DNA from: Betaproteobacteria bacterium
GTDB taxonomy: Bacteria > Pseudomonadota > Gammaproteobacteria > Burkholderiales > SG8-39
Assembly: GCA_016195915.1 (NCBI GenBank)
Contig: JACPYS010000026.1
Coordinates: 62,001 to 126,000 of the forward strand
Reading direction: 5' to 3'
Length of the DNA: 64,000 nucleotides
The notes under the pieces were generated by a model, which saw only the letters and a list, made by a program, of their open reading frames with translations, was not told where the DNA came from and ran no database searches. Shown here one piece after another: positions 47,453-58,942 of the stretch (its first letter is position 1; each line of letters opens with the position of its first letter). A program made the position numbers and the translations under genes.

Positions 47453-49741
47453 CTAGAACCGATACGCGAGTTCGCCGAAGACGGTGCGCCCGGGCTGCTT
47501 GTTGAAAACGAAGTACTGCCTGTTGCTCAGGTTGTCGACCGCCAGGCTCAGACTGAGATGCCGGTCGTAGCGATAGCCGAGCTTGGCGCTGACGATGCCG
47601 TAACGATCGTAGGATCCATAGACGGCCTCGGTGGTGTTGAGGTTCTGGTCGTCACCCGAGCCGAACACGTGGCCGACGTGGCGGTAGACCGCGAAACCGT
47701 ACCAGGCCTGCCGATCGAGTTGCACTCCGATGGAGAATACGCTTCGAGGCACGTCGGTGAGGAGTTTGCCGACACTCGCGGGCACCGCGTCGTTGCGGGT
47801 GATCTGGTAGCGCAGCTGGTGCGTCAGCGAGCCGAAGGCGGCGAGCCCACGCACGCCGGTCGGCCAGAGCACGCTGGCTTCGATGCCGTCGATGTCCGCC
47901 TCGCCCGAGTTCTCGGTCTGGGTCAGAGTCGCCGACAGCCGTCGCCTGTAAATAAGATCCGTGAGCCGCTGGGTATAGTAAGTCAGTGAAACGCGCGCGC
48001 CACCCGCCGGCGACGCATCCGCGCCGATTTCGAACGAGCGCACGCGTTCCGGCTTGAGCGCCGGTGCAGGTTCGTTTACCAAGTTGACACCCGCAGTCGC
48101 GGTCGGCAAGACGGTGCGCGAATACAGTTCGAGCAACGCCGGCGGACGAAAGCCTTCGCCATAGGATGTGCGCAGCGACAACCCTTGCCGGGCTTCCCAG
48201 ACCAGCGCCAGCTTCGGGCTGAACTGGTCGTAGGAACGGGTGGCATAGGCCTGAGCAAATGCGGGAGCGGTGTTCTGGCTAATCTCGCCGTCGGTGTCGA
48301 AGCGGTCGTAACGCCCGCCGAGATAACCCGTCAAGCCATGGTCGAAGTAGTGCATGCTTTGAAAAAACAATGCCGTATTGCTCGAGCGTCCGCGTCCTGC
48401 ATTGAGCAGATTGCCCAGCGTGTCGGCGTCGCGCCAGTAGCCGAGCGCCACATTGCGCCGGTCGAGTGTGCTGCGGTTGTACGCGCCGCCGGTCACCAGC
48501 ACCCAGTTGGCCGCCATCGGCGTGCGCACCGATACATCGAAGTCTGTGCGGACGTTCGGCTGGTCGGTGAAATCACCCGGGCCGTTCTCGTAAGCCGCGA
48601 GGCCGCTCGTCGCCTGCGAGAATTGAAAACTGTGGCGCAGCGTGGCGAGACTCGCGCGCACCACGCTGCCACCGTCCAAGCGGTGCTCCACAGTTGCAAA
48701 GGCCCGCAGGTCGCGCTCGAATGAAGGGGTTGCCGTCAGGAAATCGGTCTCGGCCAGGGACAGCCGACGCGTCACGCCATCTGCGAAGCTCACGATGCCA
48801 GAGGACACAGGCGCGCCGGAAGGATCGCGCAGAAAACTCTCGGGGCGCACATAGCCGACGGCGTATTGCGCCAACGCCAATCCTGCACTCAGCAGGGTCG
48901 AGGGCGCCGGACTGTAATGCAGCGAGAGCTGCGCGTTGCTCTGGATCCAGGGGCGCGCACCCTTCAGCCCGACCCAGTAGGCGGGCGTCCCGTCGGGCAT
49001 CGTGGTCGCACGGGCGCCGGAAACCGCGGTCCCGCCTGCGCCCGATACCGGTTGCTTGATCACATAGTCGCTGTCCGGATAGCCGTCGCTGTCGTGGTAG
49101 CCCGCCGAAAGCGTGACACCGAGGCCGCTGTCGTAGCGCTTACGATAATCGAGGCCGGCGCTGCGCTGGCCGAGGCTGCCTGCGCCGGCCCGCAATTCGG
49201 TCACAGGTGCGTCGGGGCTCGCCGAGATGAAGTTGACCACGCCGCCCATTGAATTGCCGCCGTAGAGCGCGGAGTACGGGCCGCGCACCACCTCGACGCG
49301 CTCGATCGAGTGGATCGGGATCGCTGCGACGTTGACACCGCCGGAGAGCGCGTTGTTCAGCGGGTGGCCGTCGATCATCACCAGCGTGCGCGGCGTGCGC
49401 GGTATGCCGCGCAACGAGAGCACGGATGTTCCCGACCCGGGAAAGCTTGCGCCCATGGCGGGACCGCGCACATAGAGTCCAGGCACGTCGGCGAGTACGT
49501 CGCCCAGCCTCAGCGCGTTACGCAGGCGGATACCGGTCTCGCCGACGACGGAAACGCTCGCCGGCACGGCCATCGCGGTGGTCGGTGCGCGCGTGGCGGT
49601 GACTACGATCGCGTCGGGTGGATCCGGGTCCATCGCAGCGGTTTGCGCATGTGCGGCGCCCGAGATGGTCATCCCGAACGCCATTACCGGCGACAGCATT
49701 GTTGCGCCCAGGCGCAATCCATTTCTTCCCTGCAACTCCAA
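47453..49741 (-). CDS. TonB-dependent receptor
   Basis: PDAIVVTATRAPTTAMAVPASVSVVGE...SVLSLRGIPRTPRTLVMIDGHPLNNALSGG...RVEVVRGPYSALYGGNSMGGVVNFIS and C-terminal FGELAYRF; TTG start uncertain. Confidence 0.93.
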   Translation of the reverse strand: MELQGRNGLRLGATMLSPVMAFGMTISGAAHAQTAAMDPDPPDAIVVTATRAPTTAMAVPASVSVVGETGIRLRNALRLGDVLADVPGLYVRGPAMGASFPGSGTSVLSLRGIPRTPRTLVMIDGHPLNNALSGGVNVAAIPIHSIERVEVVRGPYSALYGGNSMGGVVNFISASPDAPVTELRAGAGSLGQRSAGLDYRKRYDSGLGVTLSAGYHDSDGYPDSDYVIKQPVSGAGGTAVSGARATTMPDGTPAYWVGLKGARPWIQSNAQLSLHYSPAPSTLLSAGLALAQYAVGYVRPESFLRDPSGAPVSSGIVSFADGVTRRLSLAETDFLTATPSFERDLRAFATVEHRLDGGSVVRASLATLRHSFQFSQATSGLAAYENGPGDFTDQPNVRTDFDVSVRTPMAANWVLVTGGAYNRSTLDRRNVALGYWRDADTLGNLLNAGRGRSSNTALFFQSMHYFDHGLTGYLGGRYDRFDTDGEISQNTAPAFAQAYATRSYDQFSPKLALVWEARQGLSLRTSYGEGFRPPALLELYSRTVLPTATAGVNLVNEPAPALKPERVRSFEIGADASPAGGARVSLTYYTQRLTDLIYRRRLSATLTQTENSGEADIDGIEASVLWPTGVRGLAAFGSLTHQLRYQITRNDAVPASVGKLLTDVPRSVFSIGVQLDRQAWYGFAVYRHVGHVFGSGDDQNLNTTEAVYGSYDRYGIVSAKLGYRYDRHLSLSLAVDNLSNRQYFVFNKQPGRTVFGELAYRF

Positions 49742-49897
49742 GTCCGTTCTCCATCGCGCGGCCCTGCGAATCTAGATGTACCGCGCCTTGCGGCTATTGA
49801 TCCGAATCAATGAGATGCAGGTTGCATGCACGTGCCGGGAGGAGGGGTATGCGTGACGGACCTGCTGTAGGATTGCGCTCCTCCCCAAGGAGGTCAT

Positions 49898-51337
49898 GTG
49901 GCGGCACTGCCTCAAGAGCATGCAAGGACTCTCCCCTTCAAGGTCGTCCTCATCAATCCCTACGAACTGGGGCGCCAGCCGTTTGCATTGGCCGCGCCCG
50001 CCGCGCTGCTAAAGCGGGAGGGCCATGCCGTGAGCTGTATCGATCTTTCACTGCAGACGCTCGACCCGGCCGTGCTGGAGGGCGCGGACGTGGTGGGCAT
50101 CTATGTGGGCATGCACACCGCGACTCGCATCGCGCTGGAGGCGTTGCCGAGGATCAAGGCGCTCGCGCCCAATGCGCATATCTGCGTCTACGGGCTGTAT
50201 GCACCCATGAATGAGGCACTGCTGCGCAGGCTGGGCGTGGGCACCGTGCTTGGTGGGGAAATTGAACCCGCACTGCTCGCCCTGTGTGCGCGGCTGCGGG
50301 AAGGCAGGCCCGCGTGCGCGGGGCAGACAAACCAGATCGAGCCGGTCGTCAGCCTGGGCAAGGTCGAATTCGAAGTGCCCGACCGGAGCGGACTGCCGAA
50401 GCTCTCGTCCTACGCCCATCTGGTGCTGCCGGACGAAACCACGCGCATCGTGGGATTTGCGGAAGGGAGCCGGGGCTGCAAGCACTTGTGCAGGCACTGT
50501 CCCGTGGTTCCCGTGTATCAGGGGAAATTCCGCGTCGTTCCGGTAGACGTGGTGATGGAAGACATCCGACAGCAGGTGAAGGAAGGGGCCACGCATATTT
50601 CATTTGGCGATCCGGATTTCTTCAATGGACCGACGCACGGCCTCAGGCTCGCGCGCGCCCTGCACGAACCCTTTCCCGGCGTCACCTTCGACGCCACCAT
50701 CAAGGTCCAGCACATCATCGACCATGCCGAACTGCTGCCGGAACTCAAGCGCTGCGGCTGCCTGTTCATCACCTCGGCGGTGGAATCGGTGGACGACGAC
50801 ATCCTTCGCATTCTCGACAAGAACCACCAGGGCCTGGATTTCGATCGCGCCGTAGCGCTCACGCGCGACGCTGGGATCGCGCTCGCGCCGACCTTCGTGG
50901 CCTTCACGCCGTGGACCACGCTCGAGGGCTACATCGCATTGCTCCGACGGCTGATGGAACTGCAACTCGTCGGGAGCGTGCCCCCGGTGCAGCTCACGAT
51001 CCGGCTGCTGGTACCGGAAGGCTCTTACCTCCTGCAACTTCCCGGCTTCAGGGAACAGATCAAGGCTTTCGATTCAGCGGTGCTGGGCTATCCCTGGGAC
51101 CATGCCGATGCGCGGGTCGATCGCCTCCAGCAGACGATTACCGCGTGGGTCGCGCGATCGGAATCAGACGGCATTGTGCGCCGCGAGGTGTTCGCCGGTA
51201 TCTGGCGCATGGCTCACGAGGCGGTGGGGCGCGCTGCGCCGGAACTCGCGGAAAACCTTGGCGCCCCTATCCCCCGCTTGTCGGAGCCCTGGTACTGCTG
51301 CGCCGAGCCCACCGAGCAGCAGCTCCGGTCGTTCTGA
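49898..51337 (+). CDS. B12-binding-domain radical SAM protein with C-terminal CCAEP tail
   Basis: N-terminal B12-binding-like domain (FKVVLINPYELGRQPFALAAPAALLKREGHAVSCIDLSL); radical SAM CxxxCxxC in EGSRGCKHLCRHCPVVPVY; C-terminus EPWYCCAEPTEQQLRSF; GTG start with AAGGAGG. Confidence 0.88.
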   Translation: MAALPQEHARTLPFKVVLINPYELGRQPFALAAPAALLKREGHAVSCIDLSLQTLDPAVLEGADVVGIYVGMHTATRIALEALPRIKALAPNAHICVYGLYAPMNEALLRRLGVGTVLGGEIEPALLALCARLREGRPACAGQTNQIEPVVSLGKVEFEVPDRSGLPKLSSYAHLVLPDETTRIVGFAEGSRGCKHLCRHCPVVPVYQGKFRVVPVDVVMEDIRQQVKEGATHISFGDPDFFNGPTHGLRLARALHEPFPGVTFDATIKVQHIIDHAELLPELKRCGCLFITSAVESVDDDILRILDKNHQGLDFDRAVALTRDAGIALAPTFVAFTPWTTLEGYIALLRRLMELQLVGSVPPVQLTIRLLVPEGSYLLQLPGFREQIKAFDSAVLGYPWDHADARVDRLQQTITAWVARSESDGIVRREVFAGIWRMAHEAVGRAAPELAENLGAPIPRLSEPWYCCAEPTEQQLRSF

Positions 51338-51339
51338 AG

Positions 51340-52482
51340 ATGAAGCACAGCAGCGAGCGCATTGTGGTGACCCACGCCGGCAGTCTGCCGCGGCCGCGCG
51401 AGGTGGTCGATTGCCTCATCAGCAAGGAACGCGGCATGGGCACCGGTGCGGACTTCGACGCTGCGATGCGCCGAGGTGTGGCCGACATCGTCCGGCGCCA
51501 GGCCGAAATCGGCATCGACGTCGCGAGCGACGGCGAGACCAGCAAGATCAGTTATTCCACCTACATCAAGGACCGATACCACGGCTTCGGTGGCGAACAT
51601 GTACCGCGCACGCATCTCGACCTGCGCGAGCACCCGGAATTCCGTGCGCGCATGAAGGCCTTTCTCGGGCCGCGGCATGAGAGGCGCATGCAGTGCGTGG
51701 CGCCGGTGGCATTGCGCGACCGGCGTCCCCTCGAACAGGATCTTGCCAATTTCCGCGCCGCACTGGATGCGGTTCGGGTGACCGAGGGCTTTCTGAACGC
51801 CGCGTCCCCGGGCGTGGTCGCGGTGTTCATGCCCAATGCCTGTTACCCGAGCCACGAAGCGTATATCGAGGCCCTGGCCGAGGCGCTGCGCATCGAATAC
51901 GAAGCCATCGTCGCCGCGGGCTTCGTGCTGCAGGTGGACTGCCCGGACCTGGCGATGGGGCGCCATACCGCCTTCCAGGACTTGAGCGAGGACGAGTTCG
52001 TGTCGCGCGCGGCGCTGCACGCCGAGGCGCTCAACCACGCGCTGGCCCGGGTGCCGCAGGACCGCGTGCGCATCCATCTGTGCTGGGGAAATTATGAAGG
52101 GCCGCACGATTACGACATCGCGCTCGAGCGCATCCTGCCCGCGGTGCTGAGCATCCGCGCTCGGGCGATATCCTTCGAAGGCGCCAATCCGCGCCACGAG
52201 CACGAGTGGGTCGTATGGCGAGACGCTCGCCTGCCCGATGACCTGCTGCTGATCCCGGGGGTGCTGGACTCGTGTACCAATTACGTTGAACACCCGGAAC
52301 TGGTGGCGCAGCGCATCGAGCGCTACGCCCGTATCGTGGGACGCGAGCGCGTGCTCGCCGGCACCGACTGCGGCTTTGGCACCTTCGCCGGCTACGGCAA
52401 AGTGGACGGCAGCATCGCGTTCAAGAAACTGCGTGCTCTTGCCGAGGGCGCCGCGCTCGCCACGGCGCGGCTTTGGAAATAG
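51340..52482 (+). CDS. cobalamin-independent methionine synthase II (MetE C-terminal)-like protein
   Basis: IVVTHAGSLPRPREVV...; Zn-ligand-like motifs IHLCWGN (HxC), SFEGANPRHEHEW, GTDCGFGTF. Confidence 0.9.
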   Translation: MKHSSERIVVTHAGSLPRPREVVDCLISKERGMGTGADFDAAMRRGVADIVRRQAEIGIDVASDGETSKISYSTYIKDRYHGFGGEHVPRTHLDLREHPEFRARMKAFLGPRHERRMQCVAPVALRDRRPLEQDLANFRAALDAVRVTEGFLNAASPGVVAVFMPNACYPSHEAYIEALAEALRIEYEAIVAAGFVLQVDCPDLAMGRHTAFQDLSEDEFVSRAALHAEALNHALARVPQDRVRIHLCWGNYEGPHDYDIALERILPAVLSIRARAISFEGANPRHEHEWVVWRDARLPDDLLLIPGVLDSCTNYVEHPELVAQRIERYARIVGRERVLAGTDCGFGTFAGYGKVDGSIAFKKLRALAEGAALATARLWK

Positions 52483-52496
52483 CCGGAGGAGATACC

Positions 52497-53468
52497 ATGG
52501 ATACCATGCTCGCGAAGCTCGCTGTTCTGTTCATGGCACTCACTGCCGCTTCGGCGGCAGCTGCGCAGGGATTTCCCGCGGGTCCCGTGCGTATGGTCAT
52601 CGGCTACCCTCCGGGCGGCTCGGCCGACTTCGTCGCGAGAGTGCTCGCCGACGAGATGACCCGCGGCCTCGGCTCGCCAGTGGTGGTGGAGAACCGGCCC
52701 GGTGCCGGCACTGCGATCGCGTCGGACGCGGTGGCCAAGGCGAGGCCCGACGGCCAGACGCTCCTGCTCAACTGGCACCAGGCGATCGTTCGCGCGCTGA
52801 TCAAGGAAAAGCTGGCTTACGATCCGGACAGTGCTTTCGTGCCGGTGTCGCGCGTGGCCACGGGCACCACTGTGCTGGTGGTGCACAGCTCGGTCCCGGC
52901 AGATTCGCTGCGCGAGCTGGTCGCACTTGCGAAGGCGAACCCGGGCAGGTACAACGCCGCCTCTGGCGGACACGGTTCCGCTCCGCACCTTGCGCTCGCA
53001 CAGTTCGAGGCTGCGGCCGGCGTGAGGTTCACCACCATTCAGTACAAGGGCGGCGGACCGGCGACGCAGTCGATCCTCGCCGGCGACACGCAGCTGTTGT
53101 TCGCTACCTCACCCTCCGTAATGGGGTTCATCAAGTCCGGGAAGCTCAAACCCCTGGTCGTGGCCATGCGCAAGGGCTCGCCGGCGATTCCGGGCATACC
53201 GGGATCCGAAGAGGCCGGCGTGCCCGCCTTCGAGTCCACGTTCTGGTTCGGAGTGTTTGCGCCCGCAGGCACGCCCGCGGCAACGGTGCGCCGCCTGCAC
53301 CAGTCGGTAACGGCCGCGCTCGCCGGTCCGGAAATGCGGGCGAAAATCGCCTCCCAAGGAATGGACGCTACGTCCTCGGCGTCTCCCGAGGTGTTCGCGG
53401 AGGAACTTTTGGCGGAGGGCCCGCGGCTCGAGTTGCTGGTGAAGAACCTGGGCGCGCGCGTCGAATAG
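52497..53468 (+). CDS. Bug/TctC family substrate-binding protein
   Basis: QGFPAGPVRMVIGYPPGGSADFVARVLADEMTRGLGSPVVVENRPGAGT. Confidence 0.93.
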   Translation: MDTMLAKLAVLFMALTAASAAAAQGFPAGPVRMVIGYPPGGSADFVARVLADEMTRGLGSPVVVENRPGAGTAIASDAVAKARPDGQTLLLNWHQAIVRALIKEKLAYDPDSAFVPVSRVATGTTVLVVHSSVPADSLRELVALAKANPGRYNAASGGHGSAPHLALAQFEAAAGVRFTTIQYKGGGPATQSILAGDTQLLFATSPSVMGFIKSGKLKPLVVAMRKGSPAIPGIPGSEEAGVPAFESTFWFGVFAPAGTPAATVRRLHQSVTAALAGPEMRAKIASQGMDATSSASPEVFAEELLAEGPRLELLVKNLGARVE

Positions 53469-53514
53469 CGCGCGGCGCAACGGCGACACGCTGGTATCGT
53501 TACGCAGGTCCGCA

Positions 53515-54540
53515 CTACGCCAGGCAGCGCAATCCCAGGCAGATGTGGTATCGAACCGATGCACCGGGCGATACGGTGTTGAAGGTGATGGGCATGTCTG
53601 CATTCCCGCCGCTCAAGTTGATTGCATTCGGTATCGAGGACAAGGGCTCGAGACATAGCGCCTGCCGGCCGATCGGCGTGTACAACTGCATATGCGGCAT
53701 CGGAACGCTGCGACCGGGTTCAGCGCGTACGCGCGTTCTGATCCAGCGCCGCAGGGTCAGGCGTTCGACGCGTCCGGTCTTGAGAAGGACGCCACGCGCG
53801 GATTCGATCCAGCTCGTGCATGACCCGCTGTCTTCGGCGCTTCGCTCATCCAACGCCAATACATCGTCCCAGAGTTCATCGGGCGGGATCCTGTGCCCGG
53901 CCGCGAACGAAACGCCGTCCGGCAGTGGACACATTCGCCCGGTTGGGGTGGGGTCCCTGTCCGGGAAAAGTTCCCAACGTGCCGACGCGGGAATGACCAC
54001 TGATGGATCTGCGTCCCTCGCGAAATAAGGGTGCCATCCGGCATCCAGCGGCTGATCCGTCTCACCCGTATTCGTCAGCTGCAGCGAAAGATCGAGCGTG
54101 GCTGCAGCGACCGAGATTTCATAGGTTGCATCGAAGCAGAACGGGAAATCCAGCGTCTCCTGATTGCCGCGCGCAGGAGGGCGGATTTTCACCGTGCAAA
54201 CGATCCTGTCCCCGCCGGTCTGTTCGGCGGCCCAGCACGCGTGGCGAAGCAAGCCGTGACGCGCCTGACTCAGCTTGTAGTGCCGCCCCTGAAAATCCAT
54301 CACGCCGCTCTGGTTTCTTCCGGTGCGCCCGGGGTTGGGAGAAAGCACCGGGATTCCGTAGCTGGTCGGCTGCAATGCTATTGCCGACAGATCGGCCGCC
54401 TCGAGTATCGGTACGGGCCATTGCCAGTCATTGGAGCGAAAGCTGAAGCCGAGTACGTTCGCACCCCATTCCGGAGCAATGACTGCCTGGGTGGATCCGG
54501 AGGAAGATTCGAAGCGTATCAGCTTCGGCATGACGTCCAA
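53515..54540 (-). CDS. aldose 1-epimerase family protein
   Basis: IAPEWGANVLGFSFRSNDWQWPVP...GIPVLSPNPGRTGRNQ...DAGWHPYF. Confidence 0.82.
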   Translation of the reverse strand: MDVMPKLIRFESSSGSTQAVIAPEWGANVLGFSFRSNDWQWPVPILEAADLSAIALQPTSYGIPVLSPNPGRTGRNQSGVMDFQGRHYKLSQARHGLLRHACWAAEQTGGDRIVCTVKIRPPARGNQETLDFPFCFDATYEISVAAATLDLSLQLTNTGETDQPLDAGWHPYFARDADPSVVIPASARWELFPDRDPTPTGRMCPLPDGVSFAAGHRIPPDELWDDVLALDERSAEDSGSCTSWIESARGVLLKTGRVERLTLRRWIRTRVRAEPGRSVPMPHMQLYTPIGRQALCLEPLSSIPNAINLSGGNADMPITFNTVSPGASVRYHICLGLRCLA

Positions 54541-54629
54541 GCGCGGCCCATTCCTTGGGATAATGTGCCGTCCTGGCTCGACCGCGACGGTCGCAAACAG
54601 GTGTCAGTGACGGAAATGCGGAGAGCACT

Positions 54630-55424
54630 ATGATCATCAAGGACGACGAAACGGTCGATATTCCGACCGCCACCGGACCCATGCGCAGCTACTTCTTCCG
54701 GCCTGCGGCTGCGGGGCGCTATCCGGGCCTGATTCTGTACTCGGAGATCTTCCAGGTCACGGGACCGATCCGGCGCACTGCGGCGATGCTGGCGAGTCAT
54801 GGCTTCGTGGTGGCGGTTCCGGAGATCTATCACGAGTTGGAACCGGCCGGCGCGGTCCTCGCGTACGACGAGGCCGGCGCGGAACGCGGCAACCGCCACA
54901 AGCTCACCAAGGAACTCTCGGGCTACGACAGCGACGCGCGCGCGGCGCTTGACCATCTCAGGGACTTGCCATACTGCAGCGGCAAGCTGGGCGTGATGGG
55001 GATCTGCGTCGGCGGCCACCTGGCGTTCCGGGCGGCGATGAATCCGGAGGTGCTGGCGGCCACTTGTTTCTACGCGACGGACATTCACAAGCGCGGCCTG
55101 GGCAAGGGCGCGCGCGACAACAGCCTGGAACGGATCGGCGAGATCAGGGGCGAGATGCTGATGATCTGGGGCAGGCAGGACCCGCACGTTCCGCGCGAGG
55201 GGCGCTCGCTGATCTACAACGCGCTGAGCGACGCAGGGGTGCACTTCCAGTGGCATGAGTTCAACGCGGCGCATGCCTTCCTCCGCGACGAGGGCCCTCG
55301 CTACGATCCGGCCGCAGCGCAGATCTGCTACGGCATGGCGCTGGAGCTGTTCAAACGCCGCCTGGGAGAAGGGGACCAGCGCGCCGAGCGTGCGGCCGCA
55401 GGCGCGACCGAAAGCAGGCATTAG
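54630..55424 (+). CDS. dienelactone hydrolase family protein
   Basis: GRYPGLILYSEIFQVTGPIRRTAAMLASHGFVVAVPEIYHE...KLGVMGICVGGHLAFRAA (nucleophile CVGG). Confidence 0.9.
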   Translation: MIIKDDETVDIPTATGPMRSYFFRPAAAGRYPGLILYSEIFQVTGPIRRTAAMLASHGFVVAVPEIYHELEPAGAVLAYDEAGAERGNRHKLTKELSGYDSDARAALDHLRDLPYCSGKLGVMGICVGGHLAFRAAMNPEVLAATCFYATDIHKRGLGKGARDNSLERIGEIRGEMLMIWGRQDPHVPREGRSLIYNALSDAGVHFQWHEFNAAHAFLRDEGPRYDPAAAQICYGMALELFKRRLGEGDQRAERAAAGATESRH

Positions 55425-55430
55425 CACGGA

Positions 55431-57896
<2,466 letters not shown>

Positions 57897-57920
57897 GTGT
57901 CCCCCTCACGCGCTAGCCGG

Positions 57921-57945
57921 TTTCTGGTCAGACGAAAACCAGAAA
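57921..57945. repeat. inverted repeat TTTCTGGT-N9-ACCAGAAA in the glgP/gnd divergent intergenic region
   Basis: Perfect 8-bp arms (57921-57928 and 57938-57945). Confidence 0.7.
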
Positions 57946-58029
57946 TGAGAATCTTAATCATATACCTTGCCGCGCGATCCAGTTTCCGGAAGAATGACCC
58001 GGACATCGACCGAGAAACAGGGGGCGTCC

Positions 58030-58902
58030 ATGAAGATCGGAATGATCGGGCTGGGCCGGATGGGCGGGAACATGGCCGAGCGCCTGCGCCGGCACGGGCA
58101 TGAGGTGGTCGGCTTCGACCATGACGCGTCGGTTTCACAGGTTGCGACGCTCGCCGACCTGGCGTCGGCGCTCACGGCGCCACGCGTCGTGTGGGTGATG
58201 GTCCCGTCGGGCGATCCGACGGAGAAGACCGTTGCGGCCCTGGGCTCGCTGCTCTCGGCGGGAGACCTCGTCATCGAAGGCGGCAACTCGTTCTACCGCG
58301 ATTCGATCCGGCGTGCCGCACAACTCGGCGAACGAAGCATCGGCTTCATCGACGCGGGCACGAGCGGCGGGATCTGGGGACTTGCCGAGGGCTACTGCAT
58401 CATGGTGGGCGGCGACCCCGCCCAGGTCGCGAAAGCGCAGCCGATTTTCGACGCGCTGGTGCAGTCCGAGGGCTTCGCTCACGTCGGCCCGGCGGGCGCC
58501 GGGCACTTCACCAAGATGGTCCACAACGGCGTCGAGTACGGCATGATGCAGGCCTTCGGCGAAGGCTACGAGCTGTTGGGCGCAAGCGAACTCGGCATCG
58601 ACGTCGAGCGTGCGATCGAGGTCTGGCGTCATGGCAGCGTGGTGCGCTCATGGCTGCTCGACCTGCTCGCCAAAGCTCTGGCCGAGGACCCGAAGCTCTC
58701 GAGCATCAAGGGTTGGGCGGAAGACTCGGGCGAGGGGCGGTGGACGGTAAACGAAGCAGTGCGTTTGAGCGTGCCCGCGTACGTGCTCTCTGCCTCGCTC
58801 TATGCACGCTTCGCCTCGCGCCAGCACGACGCGCCTGCGATGAAGGTGATTGCTGCGCTACGCAACCAGTTTGGCGGGCACGCTGTAAAGAAGGACAGGT
58901 GA
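58030..58902 (+). CDS. gnd: 6-phosphogluconate dehydrogenase (decarboxylating), short form
   Basis: MKIGMIGLGRMGGNMAERLRRHGHEVVGFDHD...GNSFYRDSIRRA...GTSGGIWGLAEGYCIMVGGD...HFTKMVHNGVEYGMMQA. Confidence 0.93.
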   Translation: MKIGMIGLGRMGGNMAERLRRHGHEVVGFDHDASVSQVATLADLASALTAPRVVWVMVPSGDPTEKTVAALGSLLSAGDLVIEGGNSFYRDSIRRAAQLGERSIGFIDAGTSGGIWGLAEGYCIMVGGDPAQVAKAQPIFDALVQSEGFAHVGPAGAGHFTKMVHNGVEYGMMQAFGEGYELLGASELGIDVERAIEVWRHGSVVRSWLLDLLAKALAEDPKLSSIKGWAEDSGEGRWTVNEAVRLSVPAYVLSASLYARFASRQHDAPAMKVIAALRNQFGGHAVKKDR

Positions 58903-58942
58903 GCGCAGCGCACGGGTGTCTGCAAGCCTTGGCGGGTTGCCG

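Noticed and set aside
49742-49897. Cobalamin riboswitch between the TonB receptor and the B12-binding radical SAM gene
   Set aside because: I could not find the conserved B12-box or a plausible length for the aptamer; only a small SD hairpin is visible. An Infernal scan would be decisive.
51299-51301. Possible selenocysteine codon in the CUAEP-type tail
   Set aside because: The codon is TGC (Cys), so no Sec recoding or SECIS is needed in this gene.
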